The notes: generated from the sequence alone by a model not told the origin. DNA of 64,000 bases from an uncultured Schlesneria sp. (GCA_903871875.1 CAIQIR010000010.1:1-64000); one strand, 5' to 3'; numbered from the stretch's first letter, positions 35,984 through 45,637 are shown. A program made the numbers and translations.

Positions 35984-36295
35984 TGACGCAACGGATGGTT
36001 CGACAATTGTCGTGACTTCGCCGTGAGGAATGATTCTTGAGGCGGACGAAGATACGACCCGGTGCGGCTGAAGATGTCGGTCGAGCCAGCCGCCACGAGC
36101 AAACGCGGCGGGACGACAATCATTCACGTCGCGCCGACATATTCAGGTCGTTAAGCCAAAGCCTTTATCACCTCAGACAGGGCCACCCACAAGTTCCAGA
36201 TCGGCGATCATGGCCTCGGATCGGCATTGGAGTTGACTGCATTGCAGAATCGGGCAACATCCATCAAGTCTGTCGTCGGCGTCGAACTCGGTGTG
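35984..36295. other. Intergenic region between convergent LOG and SYLF genes
   Basis: No supported gene. Includes the CGACAATTGTCG palindrome at 36001-36012. The terminator for the minus-strand gene abuts the right edge of this stretch. Confidence 0.45.
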
Positions 36296-36348
36296 AAAAA
36301 GTGGTGGGCCCCAAGTCGAGTCGATCACTCGACGGCTTGTGGCCCACC
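36296..36348 (-). terminator. Rho-independent terminator of the SYLF gene
   Basis: On the minus strand a long interrupted stem is formed by GGTGGGCC and GGCCCACC (36341-36348 and 36303-36310 on the plus strand), with CAAG/CTTG and TCGAG/CTCGA pairing inside and a short loop TGATCGA. A run of five T (plus-strand AAAAA at 36296-36300) follows. It lies 27 bases after the stop of the SYLF gene. Confidence 0.85.
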
Positions 36349-36374
36349 CCAAAGATTAGTCAGCACAGGTCGTG

Positions 36375-37397
36375 CTAGTTGCGGTGCAACGTTACCGGGG
36401 GTGACGGCAACTGAAGTGTCGATCGGGTGTCCGCGATCGCCTGTGCATATTCCCGCAAGCGTTCGTAAGTGATTTGAAACTCTTCGCTTTTGGCCAAACG
36501 TCGATATTCGACCGAGCTATTGACGTGAGCGAAATGTTCTAAGGCGAGCCCCATTGACTCTGATGACGGGTAAGTGCCCGGCAGACGGAGCTCTTTTGGC
36601 AGGGCCAAGTAGGATTGCCATTCAGGGCTCAGAATCATTTGCAGTTGTTCTGAACTTCGATTCAGTGATCGTCGCAAGCCTTCAATTAGTCTCGGCGAAA
36701 TCACCGGAAGGGGAATTTCAGTCGAGGCGAGCGTTGATGCACGTCGAGGCGTCAATTCCGCCATGAAGTGACGCAGTTCACCGGCTGACGCTGGCACTCG
36801 TCGTGGCAAGGCACCCGTTGGTGAACCATAATAGAGAATGTGTGCTTCATGATCGATTTCCAGTGCCGTACCGTCGAGTGAAACACCGACAAACAGCCCT
36901 CGGCTTCGTGAATACGACAAGATTTCCGACCGCAATGTCGAATCAGTGCCTGCAGCGGCTTCCCGACCGACCGGACCGGCCGTCACCGAAGCATCGACCC
37001 CAACGGTGAATTTGCCTCTCATAAGACCTTCCACGCCCTTACGAGTCGTGAAGACCAGTACCACGTCGGTCCCTTGAATGCCGGCTTGCCAGCCGACACT
37101 GCCACCCGTCAGGGTGATGAATTGCGGCAAACTCCACTCGCCATCGAGATCTCGGACCATGACCACACCGTGGCCACGACGGGCGCCGGCGACAAATCCG
37201 ATTTTGATCACATTCGGAACGATGACGATGCCTTGGGCCTCGTCCAACAGTCGATGCGGAATTTGTTTGGCCGGGATGGCCATCAATTCGCTCAAAACCT
37301 GTTCCGACTCCATGATCGTCTCGGTCGTACCGTTGGCCAATAGCGCCGACGACATCGCCAAACAAATCGTGATTGCCGGAATCAAATACCTACACAT
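36375..37397 (-). CDS. SYLF (Ysc84) domain lipid-binding protein, exported
   Basis: 340 residues. Signal peptide at the N-terminus (YLIPAITICLAMSSALLA). Residues about 35-215 match the SYLF domain: IPHRLLDEAQGIVIVPNV, GFVAGARRGHGVVMVR, SVGWQAGIQGTDVVLVF, GKFTVGVDASVTAGPVGR and SYSRSRGLFVGVSLDG. SYLF domains bind lipids, including phosphoinositides in eukaryotes; the bacterial role is not settled. The C-terminal 120 residues are not a known domain. ATG at 37397 is preferred because GGAG precedes it and the signal peptide starts there; the frame opens at 37421. Ends at a strong terminator. Confidence 0.88.
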   Translation of the reverse strand: MCRYLIPAITICLAMSSALLANGTTETIMESEQVLSELMAIPAKQIPHRLLDEAQGIVIVPNVIKIGFVAGARRGHGVVMVRDLDGEWSLPQFITLTGGSVGWQAGIQGTDVVLVFTTRKGVEGLMRGKFTVGVDASVTAGPVGREAAAGTDSTLRSEILSYSRSRGLFVGVSLDGTALEIDHEAHILYYGSPTGALPRRVPASAGELRHFMAELTPRRASTLASTEIPLPVISPRLIEGLRRSLNRSSEQLQMILSPEWQSYLALPKELRLPGTYPSSESMGLALEHFAHVNSSVEYRRLAKSEEFQITYERLREYAQAIADTRSTLQLPSPPVTLHRN

Positions 37398-37635
37398 AAT
37401 CGAACTCCATTTCTTGATCATAAAAACGATTTGGTTACTTCAACCACACATCCAATCTCCGGCGACCGGCCGAAGCCGAGGGATGAGCACCTGCCGAATT
37501 TGGTCCTGTGCTCAATCTCAAGTTTCCTTTGTCCTGCTTGCTCAAGCGGTGTTCCGCACCAGGGGCATCATTTTCCACAATCTCTCGTTCGACAAACTGG
37601 CTTCGAACATTATTTTCGGGAACGACCGCGTCAAT

Positions 37636-38664
37636 TCAGAGGTTCCACCCAGACTCTTCACGTATTCTCAGCATCGTTTCCAAAACCGTATTCCAGATCT
37701 GTGGATTTTCGAGTGTTCCATTGGGCCACAAGCTGCCATCCCAGCAGATATGGTGGATATTGCGATCGGTGGCTTCCTTGAGCCAAAATCCGGCGGCCTT
37801 TACGAGATCGAGCTTGCCCTTGGGATCGTCCACCAGGCAATGTCGTGCCGTTCGATCGTAAGAACCTGTTCCGGACTCGGTGCCATCGGTTTGTGACACC
37901 TGCAGATCGATTGTCCAGGGGCGAAGAGCGTCCGTCATCGTGGTGTAGGCGTCGTCGAATTCGGTTGTTGAATATCCCTCATTCAACGGAGATCCTTCCG
38001 GATCGTGGGCTCCGATCAAATAAAGATAGCTGTGAGCCAGATCGGCTTGGAATCCAACTGCTCCCGGCATATCGACCTGTTCGAGAAGATCGAGCATGGT
38101 CCTCCATGTCTGCATACCAGCGCGACTGACGTCACCTTCGACAGCGAGACGTTCCCCATGGGCGGCAGCGACGATGCCCGCTTCGCGAAATGTGGACACG
38201 ATCCGTTCCGTGTGAACTGTCGGGTCTTCGAAGTAGTGAGCGGTACTGTCGGCTGAATCAATCTTGATGATGCCGTACTTTCGAACGCCATGCCGGTTAA
38301 AGGCCGCTGCGATTCGACACGCTTTTTCCACCGCGAGGACAAACTTCGCTCGTTGCTGTGGGCCGCCCATCGAGCTGCCGCCAGTCATCCCTGGCGAGAC
38401 GGGACACACCAGCGAGCCAACGGCCAAACCTTCATCAGCGATCTTATCGGCAATACGCTTGACGTCCGCATCGCTCATATCGAGGTTCCCATGCGGATGG
38501 GACAGGATCAGGTCCACGCCATCGAATCGTCTTCCATCGACGTACGCCCGCTTCGTCATTCCCAGCATGTGATCAAGCGAAACGTACGGCTCCGTTCCCG
38601 TGGCTCCTTTTCCGAGGACGCCAGGCCACATCGCGTTGTGCAGCCTGGGAAATTTATTACTCAT
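37636..38664 (-). CDS. TIM-barrel sugar phosphate isomerase/epimerase-like protein
   Basis: 342 residues. Fold of the AP endonuclease 2-type TIM barrel: FDGVDLILSHPHGNLD, LAVGSLVCPVSPG, YGIIKIDSAD, GIVAAAHGERL, VGFQADLAHSYLYLIG, with several Glu, Asp and His residues positioned as in metal-dependent sugar isomerases and epimerases of this superfamily. Substrate is unknown; planctomycetes carry many such paralogues. GGAGTGACC before the ATG at 38664 supports this start over 38718. Stands alone between the SYLF and aldolase genes on the same strand. Confidence 0.82.
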   Translation of the reverse strand: MSNKFPRLHNAMWPGVLGKGATGTEPYVSLDHMLGMTKRAYVDGRRFDGVDLILSHPHGNLDMSDADVKRIADKIADEGLAVGSLVCPVSPGMTGGSSMGGPQQRAKFVLAVEKACRIAAAFNRHGVRKYGIIKIDSADSTAHYFEDPTVHTERIVSTFREAGIVAAAHGERLAVEGDVSRAGMQTWRTMLDLLEQVDMPGAVGFQADLAHSYLYLIGAHDPEGSPLNEGYSTTEFDDAYTTMTDALRPWTIDLQVSQTDGTESGTGSYDRTARHCLVDDPKGKLDLVKAAGFWLKEATDRNIHHICWDGSLWPNGTLENPQIWNTVLETMLRIREESGWNL

Positions 38665-39153
38665 AATGGTCACTCCGTAACGACGGTGGACGTCGACAGC
38701 CGCGGTTCTATCACCCACTTGCCGTGGTGGCAGGGCCGGCTCAAGCTCTTCATTGATTCAAGTGTGCATCACAGGTAGTGTGAATGCGTTTGCGTTGCTG
38801 AGAAATGGATAATGCAGGTTCCATTCCACGATTCGCCCAAGCATTGGAGATATTGCAAAAACGCCAATTTCACTCAATTCTTCCGGCAGAAAAGAGCTCA
38901 TCAGCAGCGTGCCGATATCGAGAAATGAGGTCGATTGAGAAGTATCCCTTCGCATCATCGCGGCAGGGCTATCAGAATGAGACTAACTGTCAGATCAGAG
39001 GAAGGATCCGTTGGACTCGTTTGGCCGAGAATTCGCCAACTGGCATGATTTCGCCACGTGTCGGCGTCGAATTTCCCGTTTTAGTGGAGTTATTCTGCGG
39101 CGGACCGACCCGAGATCGCGGGACTTCGTCGTATCGGCGAGACCAATTCCTCT
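38665..39153. other. Intergenic region between aldolase and isomerase genes
   Basis: No supported coding sequence on either strand; short frames here have no ribosome binding site or recognisable protein signature. Should contain the isomerase promoter. Nothing else noted. Confidence 0.4.
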
Positions 39154-40170
39154 TTAGCGTTCCATGTCCGGCAAATAGGCTCCCCGCATGGCCAAGCTGT
39201 TCAGTCGAGCCCGCTTGAGTAGCGCTTGCTGAGTCGCCGCACCGTTGTCCGATTTTCCCTGCCAGGCTCGCAGTGCTGGTTGCTGCAATGCACGACCGAA
39301 TGAGATGCTGAGATTCCAGGGGCAGCGATCACGATGGAGATTGATGGCATTCAGGTTGGCCGTCGATTCTTCAGGTTCCTGGCCTCCGGAAAGGAAATTG
39401 ATACTTGGCACGGCAGCGGGAACGGCTCTGGTGAGAACCGTGTGGGTTGCCGTCGCAATGACATCGGGGCGAGCCTTCGGCTGCTCGGTGCCTGGTAGCA
39501 CCATGTTCGTTTTCAACAGCATTAGTTCCAGGGCTACGTGATGACGAAGGAGGGCCGCGAACACGGAGTGAAGTACAGCCTCGGTGACTTCAGCACAGCG
39601 TTCAATGTTGTGGCGCCCGTCCATCAGGACTTCAGGCTCCACAATTGGTACAAGACCCTCTTCCTGGCAGATCGCGGCATAACGGGCCAGAGCATCCGCA
39701 TTGGCTTCGAGGCCGAAAGAACTGGGGTTCTGGTCCGTGATCGTATACACCTCACGCCATTTGGCGAAACGGGCGCCTTGATCGCGGTACGTTTGCAGTC
39801 GCTGGGCCAAGCCGTCCAGTCCTTCAGTGATCTGATCGCCAGGGCACAATGCGAGAGGAATCTTTCCCTTGTCGACTTTGACGCCGGGGACAATTCGCTG
39901 TTCCCAGGCAATTGCGGGAAGAGGAATTCCAGCCGGTGTCCTTTGTGACAGCGTCTCTTCGAAGAAGATGGCGCCGCCAATGTATTCACCGAGTCCTGGC
40001 GTGGTGAGCAGTAGCGAACGATAAGCGCGCCGGTTTTCTTCGGTCGATTCCACTCCGATGGCTTTAAATCGCTTGGCGATCGTCGGCGCACTTTCATCGA
40101 TGGCGAGGATTCCTCGGCCATCATGAATCAAGTCTTTGATCGTCGTTTGCAACTGGTCTAAGTTGCGCAT
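39154..40170 (-). CDS. Class I fructose-bisphosphate aldolase
   Basis: 338 residues, the animal-type (Schiff-base) class I aldolase. It cleaves fructose 1,6-bisphosphate to glyceraldehyde 3-phosphate and dihydroxyacetone phosphate in glycolysis and gluconeogenesis. Motifs: GRGILAIDESAPTIAKRF, GARFAKWREVY, PIVEPEVLMDG, the Schiff-base lysine Lys220 in LLKTNMVLPG, and INFLSGGQEPEES. Length is slightly below the animal enzymes, with a short C-terminus ending LPDMER. GAGGAG six bases before the ATG at 40170 fixes the start. Confidence 0.95.
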   Translation of the reverse strand: MRNLDQLQTTIKDLIHDGRGILAIDESAPTIAKRFKAIGVESTEENRRAYRSLLLTTPGLGEYIGGAIFFEETLSQRTPAGIPLPAIAWEQRIVPGVKVDKGKIPLALCPGDQITEGLDGLAQRLQTYRDQGARFAKWREVYTITDQNPSSFGLEANADALARYAAICQEEGLVPIVEPEVLMDGRHNIERCAEVTEAVLHSVFAALLRHHVALELMLLKTNMVLPGTEQPKARPDVIATATHTVLTRAVPAAVPSINFLSGGQEPEESTANLNAINLHRDRCPWNLSISFGRALQQPALRAWQGKSDNGAATQQALLKRARLNSLAMRGAYLPDMER

Positions 40171-40869
40171 TGTCAACTCCTCGCTGGTGACTCGATGACA
40201 GAAGTTTCATGGCACGGTCAGAACCCACAAGAATCGACGATTGACAGTCGCGACGAAGCCTCACGCCGTGCATGTTGGGAAATGGGTCGATCAGCTACGG
40301 CCTTCAAGCATGGCGTGTGCCAATGCCTGTTGTGCGGGAATGAAGTGAATAACGAGCTAAAAGTGTTCGATGGAAGACACGGAGAGGATAGTTGAAGTGG
40401 TCACGTTTTCTCCAGCTGGAAGAATGCTGGCCAGTTCGGGTGTGATGCGGAGGCCTGATTGAAGCCTTGGAATGGTTTGGCGGCGTTCGTCGTGCGGTGA
40501 AGTCAAATTCGCATGCTTCAACGAGGGATTTCTGCTGATTTAAATTTCTGCCGTGCGCAATCGGTACGAGATCTTTTGAACGCCAAAATCAAGGCGACAA
40601 CCAACGGGTGAACTTCAGCTAAATAGAATTGATTGAGACGTGCGCCTGGGTGAATTAGGTTGGTCACTCGGTTGGTAAATTGCGGTCTAAATAAAGATGT
40701 CTGGGACCGATCGTCGCGTCTGGTACGACATGTGCGATTCAATCGGCGGACGGCGATTCAAGGCACGACATGAGATTGGCAAATCAAGTTGGTCGGCGGA
40801 ATCGCTGACTTAGACGAAGAATTCGTCGAATTGCCTTTGAGATACTCCCGCATATAAAAAAGGAAGAGC
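40171..40869. other. Long intergenic region upstream of the macro-domain gene
   Basis: About 700 bases without a supportable gene and locally richer in A and T from about 40500. Contains an inverted repeat GACGAA-GAA-TTCGTC (40813-40827) about 40 bases before the macro-domain start, which could be an operator. AAAAAAGGAAGAGC at the right end is the ribosome binding site for that gene. Confidence 0.45.
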
Positions 40870-41358
40870 ATGATTCATGAGGTTTCAGGTGACATTCTGT
40901 TGACGAAGGCTCATGCGATTGCGCATGGGATTGCCCCGAATGATCACTTCGACCAGGGGCTTGCCTTGGCGTTGAGGGAAAAGTGGCCGATGATGGCCAA
41001 GGACTTTCGACACTACGCCAGCCAAAGCCATCCGAAGCCTGGTGAGGTTTGGGCTTGGGGAGGGTTCAATGTTCGCATGTTTTGTCTGATGACCCAGGAC
41101 GGCGAGCACGATCATGGGTCAAAGCCTGGCAAAGCTACTGTCGCCAACGTGAATCATTGCCTGCGACGACTTCAGCACGAATTGGAAAAGAACGAGATCC
41201 AGAGCCTCGCATTACCTCGCTTGGCGACAGGTGTCGGTGGCCTGAAATGGGAGGATGTTCTGCCGTTGATCAAAAGCCACTTGGGAAGTCTGAAGATCCC
41301 TGTCTTCGTCTATTCGCACTATCAACACGGAGTGCAAGCGGTTGAGCCCGGATTATGA
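40870..41358 (+). CDS. Macro-domain protein (TARG1/DarG-like)
   Basis: 162 residues consisting of a single macro domain, which binds ADP-ribose or removes it from targets. The N-terminal GDILLTKAHAIAHGIAPND and the late LPRLATGVGGLKWEDVLPLI resemble the TARG1/DarG branch, whose members hydrolyse ADP-ribosyl links. In TARG1 the equivalent of GVGGL has an Asp used in catalysis; here it is Gly, as I recall for DarG-type antitoxins. No DarT-like ADP-ribosyltransferase is next to it, so a toxin-antitoxin role is not supported. Excellent ribosome binding site AAAGGAAGAGC. It may be co-transcribed with the large acyltransferase gene 79 bases downstream. Confidence 0.8.
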   Translation: MIHEVSGDILLTKAHAIAHGIAPNDHFDQGLALALREKWPMMAKDFRHYASQSHPKPGEVWAWGGFNVRMFCLMTQDGEHDHGSKPGKATVANVNHCLRRLQHELEKNEIQSLALPRLATGVGGLKWEDVLPLIKSHLGSLKIPVFVYSHYQHGVQAVEPGL

Positions 41359-41437
41359 TCTCTGGCTCCCTCATACGGACCGACTATGATGATGGCGCCG
41401 CCAAAATCGTTGGCGGCTGTACAGATTCAACGAGTCC

Positions 41438-44101
41438 ATGGCATCAAGGTCTGTTCCTATGGGAGACGCAGTTCGATATCTCGTCTTGGTGATCATGCGT
41501 CTGGTAATCCCTCTTCGTTACCGGGTACGGGTCCAAGGGTGGGATCAGATTCAAGGCCTGAAGGGGCCGATACTGCTGCTCCCCAATCATCCGGGCCTGA
41601 TTGATCCCGTCATCATTCTGGCGACGTTTTATCCAAACCTTCGTCCGAGAACCGTGCTCTACGAAGGCAATTTCCCGGGTCTGATTGGTACGTTTCTTAT
41701 CAAGTTGATGCGAGCGGTTCCGGTTCCGGATCTTCATCGACCCAGCCAACAGGCGCAGTTGCGGGCCGAACAGGCGATCGCCGAGATGATCGCAGGACTT
41801 CGTCGCGGAGAAAACTTTGTCCTGTGGCCATCTGGGAAGGCTCAACGCGATGGTGTTGAGCGATTAGGCGCGGCGAGAGCACTGACGGACATCCTGCAAG
41901 CCGTTCCCGAAGCGAATGTCGTCCTGGTGAAAACAAAAGGCGTCTGGGGCAGTCAGTTCAGTTTTGCTCGCAAAGCGAAGTTGCCCCATTTGGGGCGAAG
42001 TTTCCTGAACGGTGCGATGCTACTGGTCAGCAATCTTTTTGTGTTGATGCCGCGTCGGAAAATTGACATCACGGTGGACCGAATCAACCGCCAAGACCTG
42101 CCACAACTGAATCGCGAGGAAGTCAACCGCTGGTTTGAGGCCAAGTACAACAGTGAGGGACCGGAGAGCCCGACGTACGTTCCTTATCACTTTCTGTTCG
42201 GCCCACGGACCTACGAGTTCCCGTCGCTGCCGGCGCAGACGAATGATGAAATCGATGCGGATCAGATCCCGGCAGAAACACGGCAAATAGTTGCTGAACT
42301 GCTTCGCGAACGGTTAGGTCGTGGATTGAAGCCCGAGGAGCTTCATCCGGGAACAAAACTGGAATCGCTTGGGTTGGACAGTCTGCAACGCATGGAAATC
42401 GCCCTGGCGATCGAGCAGCGATTCACTGTTTCTACAGACATCGCTCCCGAGACAGTTGGTCAATTGATGGCACTGGCTGAGGGTTTGACGCAGAAAGAAG
42501 TCCGGAAGCCACCGGCGGAATGGTTTCGGACGCCCACCCGCGTCGAACCACTTCGCATCCTGGGTGAGACAATCCCGGAAGCCTTCGTCGCCCGAGCGCT
42601 TTGGAATCCACGCGACGTTGCCGCGGCCGACGACTTTTCCGGGGTCGTCACCTACGAACGACTTCTGATCGCGTCACTGTTGATGGCAAAACGCTTCCGT
42701 CCAGTGCCGGGCACAAATATGGGGCTGATGCTGCCCGCATCCGTTGCCAGCGATACGATGTTGTTGGGGCTTTATTTGAGTGACAAGCTGCCAGTTCTGC
42801 TGAATTGGACGACTGGCCCGGCCAATCTTCGCCACTCCGTGGAATTGACGGGTCTGACACACGTGATTACGTCGCGGCAATTGCTCGATCGCATCGGCTT
42901 CACCATTGAAGGTGTGCAATTTATTTACGTCGAGGATTTGCGTAAGAGCGTTGGCTGGCTTGAGCAAATCTACTGGTTTGCGACGGTGCGTTGCCGGCCT
43001 GGCAGGATCCGCAGATGTGTCCCAAGCGTGCGGCCTGATGCGCAAGCGGTGATCCTGTTTACCTCGGGTTCTGAGAAGGCTCCCAAGGCGGTGCCGTTGA
43101 CGCATCAAAACGTTGTGTCCAACGTCAGGATTATTCCCGCGGTGCTGGATCTGACGAACCGAGATGCGTTGCTGGGCTTCTTGCCCATGTTCCATAGTTT
43201 TGGATTCACTGTCACAGGGTTGTTCCCGCTGCTCTCTGGAGTACGCGTCATTTACCATGGCGATCCGACGGATGCGGCGGGGCTCATCAGAAAAATCGCA
43301 ACCTATTTGCCGACGGTTCTTGTGGGGATGCCGTCAATCATTAATCATCTTTTCACCCGGGCGCGGCCAGGTGAGTTGAACTCGTTGGCGCTGATTGCCG
43401 TGGGGGCCGAGGCCTGTCCGATGGAACTGTACGAAAAGGTGCGTGCGGCGGTGCCAAAAGCTCTGTTACTGGAAGGTTACGGAGTCACCGAATGCTCGCC
43501 GATGATTGCAGGGAATCGGCCAAACGCCATTCGTCCCGGTACGGTGGGACAGCCATTGCCGGGTGTGGAAGTCTGTGTTACGGATCTTGAAAGTGGCGCG
43601 GTATTGCCAGTCGGGAAGATGGGGATGCTACTGGTTGCCGGTCCCGGAGTATTTCCCGGCTATTTGGGTGAAGAGACGTCACCTTTCGTCGATCACGATG
43701 GAAAACGCTGGTATGTCACGGGAGATTTAGTGTCGATCGACACCGATGGCTTCATTCATTTTTGCGGTCGATTGAAGCGATTCGTCAAGGCCGGTGGTGA
43801 GATGATCTCGCTGCCAGCACTCGAAGAGCCATTCGCAGTCCGATATCCGCCGGACAAGACTGGTCCCCACGTGGCGGTCGAGGGAATCGAAAGCGAGCGT
43901 GGTCGCAACATCGTCCTCTTCACGACTGAGACTCTCTCGTTAGAGGATGCGAATGCCCTATTGGCTAACGGCGGCTTTCGTGGAGTCATGCGACTGGACG
44001 GGGTACGTCAACTGGACAAGATTCCGTTACTGGGGAACGGAAAAACCGATTATCGACGACTGCGAACGATGATCAGCGAAAGGGCTCCGGACAGGGCCTA
44101 G
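41438..44101 (+). CDS. Acyltransferase - acyl carrier - acyl-AMP ligase fusion (Aas-like)
   Basis: 887 residues in three parts. Residues about 35-235: PlsC-type 1-acylglycerophosphate acyltransferase with the HX4D motif NHPGLIDP and LWPSGKAQRD. Residues about 275-350: an acyl carrier protein-like domain with the phosphopantetheine serine Ser315 in LGLDSLQRMEIAL. Residues about 400-885: an adenylating acyl ligase with FTSGSEKAPKAVPLTH, LLEGYGVTECSP, YVTGDLVSIDTDGF, GRLKRFVKAGGE and the catalytic-lysine end IPLLGNGKTDY. The order matches Escherichia coli Aas, which reacylates lysophospholipids, except for the built-in carrier domain. The fusion could load a fatty acid onto its own carrier and transfer it to a lysolipid (inference). 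The start ATG has only a weak ribosome binding site. Confidence 0.88.
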   Translation: MASRSVPMGDAVRYLVLVIMRLVIPLRYRVRVQGWDQIQGLKGPILLLPNHPGLIDPVIILATFYPNLRPRTVLYEGNFPGLIGTFLIKLMRAVPVPDLHRPSQQAQLRAEQAIAEMIAGLRRGENFVLWPSGKAQRDGVERLGAARALTDILQAVPEANVVLVKTKGVWGSQFSFARKAKLPHLGRSFLNGAMLLVSNLFVLMPRRKIDITVDRINRQDLPQLNREEVNRWFEAKYNSEGPESPTYVPYHFLFGPRTYEFPSLPAQTNDEIDADQIPAETRQIVAELLRERLGRGLKPEELHPGTKLESLGLDSLQRMEIALAIEQRFTVSTDIAPETVGQLMALAEGLTQKEVRKPPAEWFRTPTRVEPLRILGETIPEAFVARALWNPRDVAAADDFSGVVTYERLLIASLLMAKRFRPVPGTNMGLMLPASVASDTMLLGLYLSDKLPVLLNWTTGPANLRHSVELTGLTHVITSRQLLDRIGFTIEGVQFIYVEDLRKSVGWLEQIYWFATVRCRPGRIRRCVPSVRPDAQAVILFTSGSEKAPKAVPLTHQNVVSNVRIIPAVLDLTNRDALLGFLPMFHSFGFTVTGLFPLLSGVRVIYHGDPTDAAGLIRKIATYLPTVLVGMPSIINHLFTRARPGELNSLALIAVGAEACPMELYEKVRAAVPKALLLEGYGVTECSPMIAGNRPNAIRPGTVGQPLPGVEVCVTDLESGAVLPVGKMGMLLVAGPGVFPGYLGEETSPFVDHDGKRWYVTGDLVSIDTDGFIHFCGRLKRFVKAGGEMISLPALEEPFAVRYPPDKTGPHVAVEGIESERGRNIVLFTTETLSLEDANALLANGGFRGVMRLDGVRQLDKIPLLGNGKTDYRRLRTMISERAPDRA

Positions 44102-44348
44102 CCTTTCCTCTCAAACCGATCCCCGCTGCCACCGCAAATGCAAATCTGTCGCCAACGGTTGGATCAGGCACACCACGTGTGAAACGCGAGGCGACTCAGG
44201 GTAGGCGGCCGAATTCCCCGTTTTCTGGTATGCCGTGGCGATTCGGGAAACCATCCACACATTCGCGTGTCTGCTCCCTGCGGCACGAATTGTGCGGTAG
44301 TGTTTTGTCGATCGTTCCGCAGTCCCGTGGGTACTCCAGAGGAAGCAG

Positions 44349-44810
44349 ATGATGAAAAGTCAGAAATTAATTGGGATCATCTTGACGTGTGCTCTGAGTG
44401 GGCTGGCCATCGGGTGGCTTTGCCACACCGCAGCGCAGGCCGACGATGCAAAGAAGCAGACGGTTCCTAAAAAATTGACGGCGACCTCACTTTTCATGCG
44501 GGTAAAACTGGGACAGGCGCAAGGCATGTTGGAGGGTTTGACGGTTGAGGACTTCGACCAAATCGAAAAAGAGGCCGCGGCCATGTTTCTGCTGACGAAG
44601 GCGGAGAAATGGGGGGGCAGCAAGGATCCAAAGTTCGTGCAACTGAGCGACGAATTTGGCCGGCTGTCGCTGAAAGTCGCGAAGTATGCCAAAGAGAAGA
44701 ATCTGGACGGCGCGGCGTTGTCGTATATGCAACTCACTTTGACCTGCATCGAATGTCATCGTTCCGTTCGCGACATGACAATTAAATATGACCCGCTGTG
44801 GCAAGAATAA
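44349..44810 (+). CDS. Small exported cytochrome c-like protein
   Basis: 153 residues. Signal peptide IGIILTCALSGLAIGWLC followed by an AQA-type cleavage site. One heme-binding motif near the C-terminus, Cys133-IE-Cys136-His137 in LTCIECHRSVRD, preceded by helices. The position of the motif at the end of a four-helix protein is like cytochrome c'. Likely a periplasmic electron-transfer or gas-binding heme protein; partner unknown. AGAGGAAGCAG upstream of ATGATG supports the start. An isolated gene between the acyl ligase and an unrecognised protein. Confidence 0.8.
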   Translation: MMKSQKLIGIILTCALSGLAIGWLCHTAAQADDAKKQTVPKKLTATSLFMRVKLGQAQGMLEGLTVEDFDQIEKEAAAMFLLTKAEKWGGSKDPKFVQLSDEFGRLSLKVAKYAKEKNLDGAALSYMQLTLTCIECHRSVRDMTIKYDPLWQE

Positions 44811-45187
44811 GGCGAACGGCGTCGAGAATGTCCGAGGTTGCTGAAGTCTGCGATCAACCAACGGCGGAAACTCATCAGTTGGAAAAATATCAATCACTCG
44901 GATGGCAAGGCACTGATCGGCCAGGATGCCAGAGACCCAGATGTCACGAAGCTGAAAAAAGCGGCCGAATCGAAATGGGCGGTTTCATGTGACGCACTGG
45001 AATCGTGTGAATTGCTGATCAACTTGCCAGTGAAGATCCAGGATCGTCGGGCTGATATTCACGGAATTCCCAGACAGCGTGGCGATATTCCTTCGCTTCG
45101 TGTGTCAGGGGAATGAAACCTGCAAAGAGATCGAATGAATGTCGTCTGTTGGCGAACCGAATCAAACCGAATGATAAGGAGAAAACA
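44811..45187. other. Intergenic region after the small cytochrome
   Basis: A 92-codon frame beginning with a TTG at 44838 crosses this stretch, but there is no family resemblance and only weak start signals, so I do not call it. No terminator was recognised. Confidence 0.4.
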
Positions 45188-45637
45188 ATGAGCAGTAAGG
45201 TCAATTCCCTGGCGAACTTAGCTGATGATAAAGCACGATACGAACTGTGTGCGCGGCTTGCCGAGGCGATGAATGCAGGTGCTTTTCGTTTCCAAATTCG
45301 ATTTTTGCGGAGCGACGATGCGTTTGGTGACGTGTGGATCTACGTCTATCAATCGCACGAGTGGAAGAAGCTGCACGACTATTCATTCCCCACTGAACTG
45401 ATCCCGAGTCTGTGGAATCAAATCGAGATGATCTCGACCCGAAAGTATTCGGATGGTTGGGCCTGTCTTCGTTCTGAGCATCCTGATCGAGTCGATTTCA
45501 AGCTGATGTTCCGTCGCAAGGCGCTCGAAGGTCATCTGACGAGTCATCTGGAGTCGTTTCTCGAAGGATGCCTATTTCATGGTCACCATGATTCAGGTCA
45601 AGACTCACGACGTCGCATTCGTTTTCAGAGCAGATGA
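45188..45637 (+). CDS. Unrecognised 149-residue cytoplasmic protein
   Basis: ATG at 45188 follows TAAGGAGAAAACA, a very good ribosome binding site; the frame is open to 45113 but that start is weaker. The protein has no signal peptide or membrane segment. Its centre alternates beta-like and aromatic segments (FRFQIRFLRSDDAFGDVWIYV, SHEWKKLHDYSFP), suggesting a compact alpha/beta domain. I do not recognise the family. It ends 65 bases before the universal stress protein gene and may belong to the stress island that begins there. Confidence 0.6.
   Translation: MSSKVNSLANLADDKARYELCARLAEAMNAGAFRFQIRFLRSDDAFGDVWIYVYQSHEWKKLHDYSFPTELIPSLWNQIEMISTRKYSDGWACLRSEHPDRVDFKLMFRRKALEGHLTSHLESFLEGCLFHGHHDSGQDSRRRIRFQSR

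Noticed and set aside
40195-40395. Sixty-six-codon frame in the gap before the macro-domain gene
   Set aside because: No ribosome binding site or family resemblance; Cys/His content alone is not evidence.
44838-45116. Ninety-two-codon frame after the small cytochrome
   Set aside because: TTG start with weak signals and no recognisable features; could not be supported.
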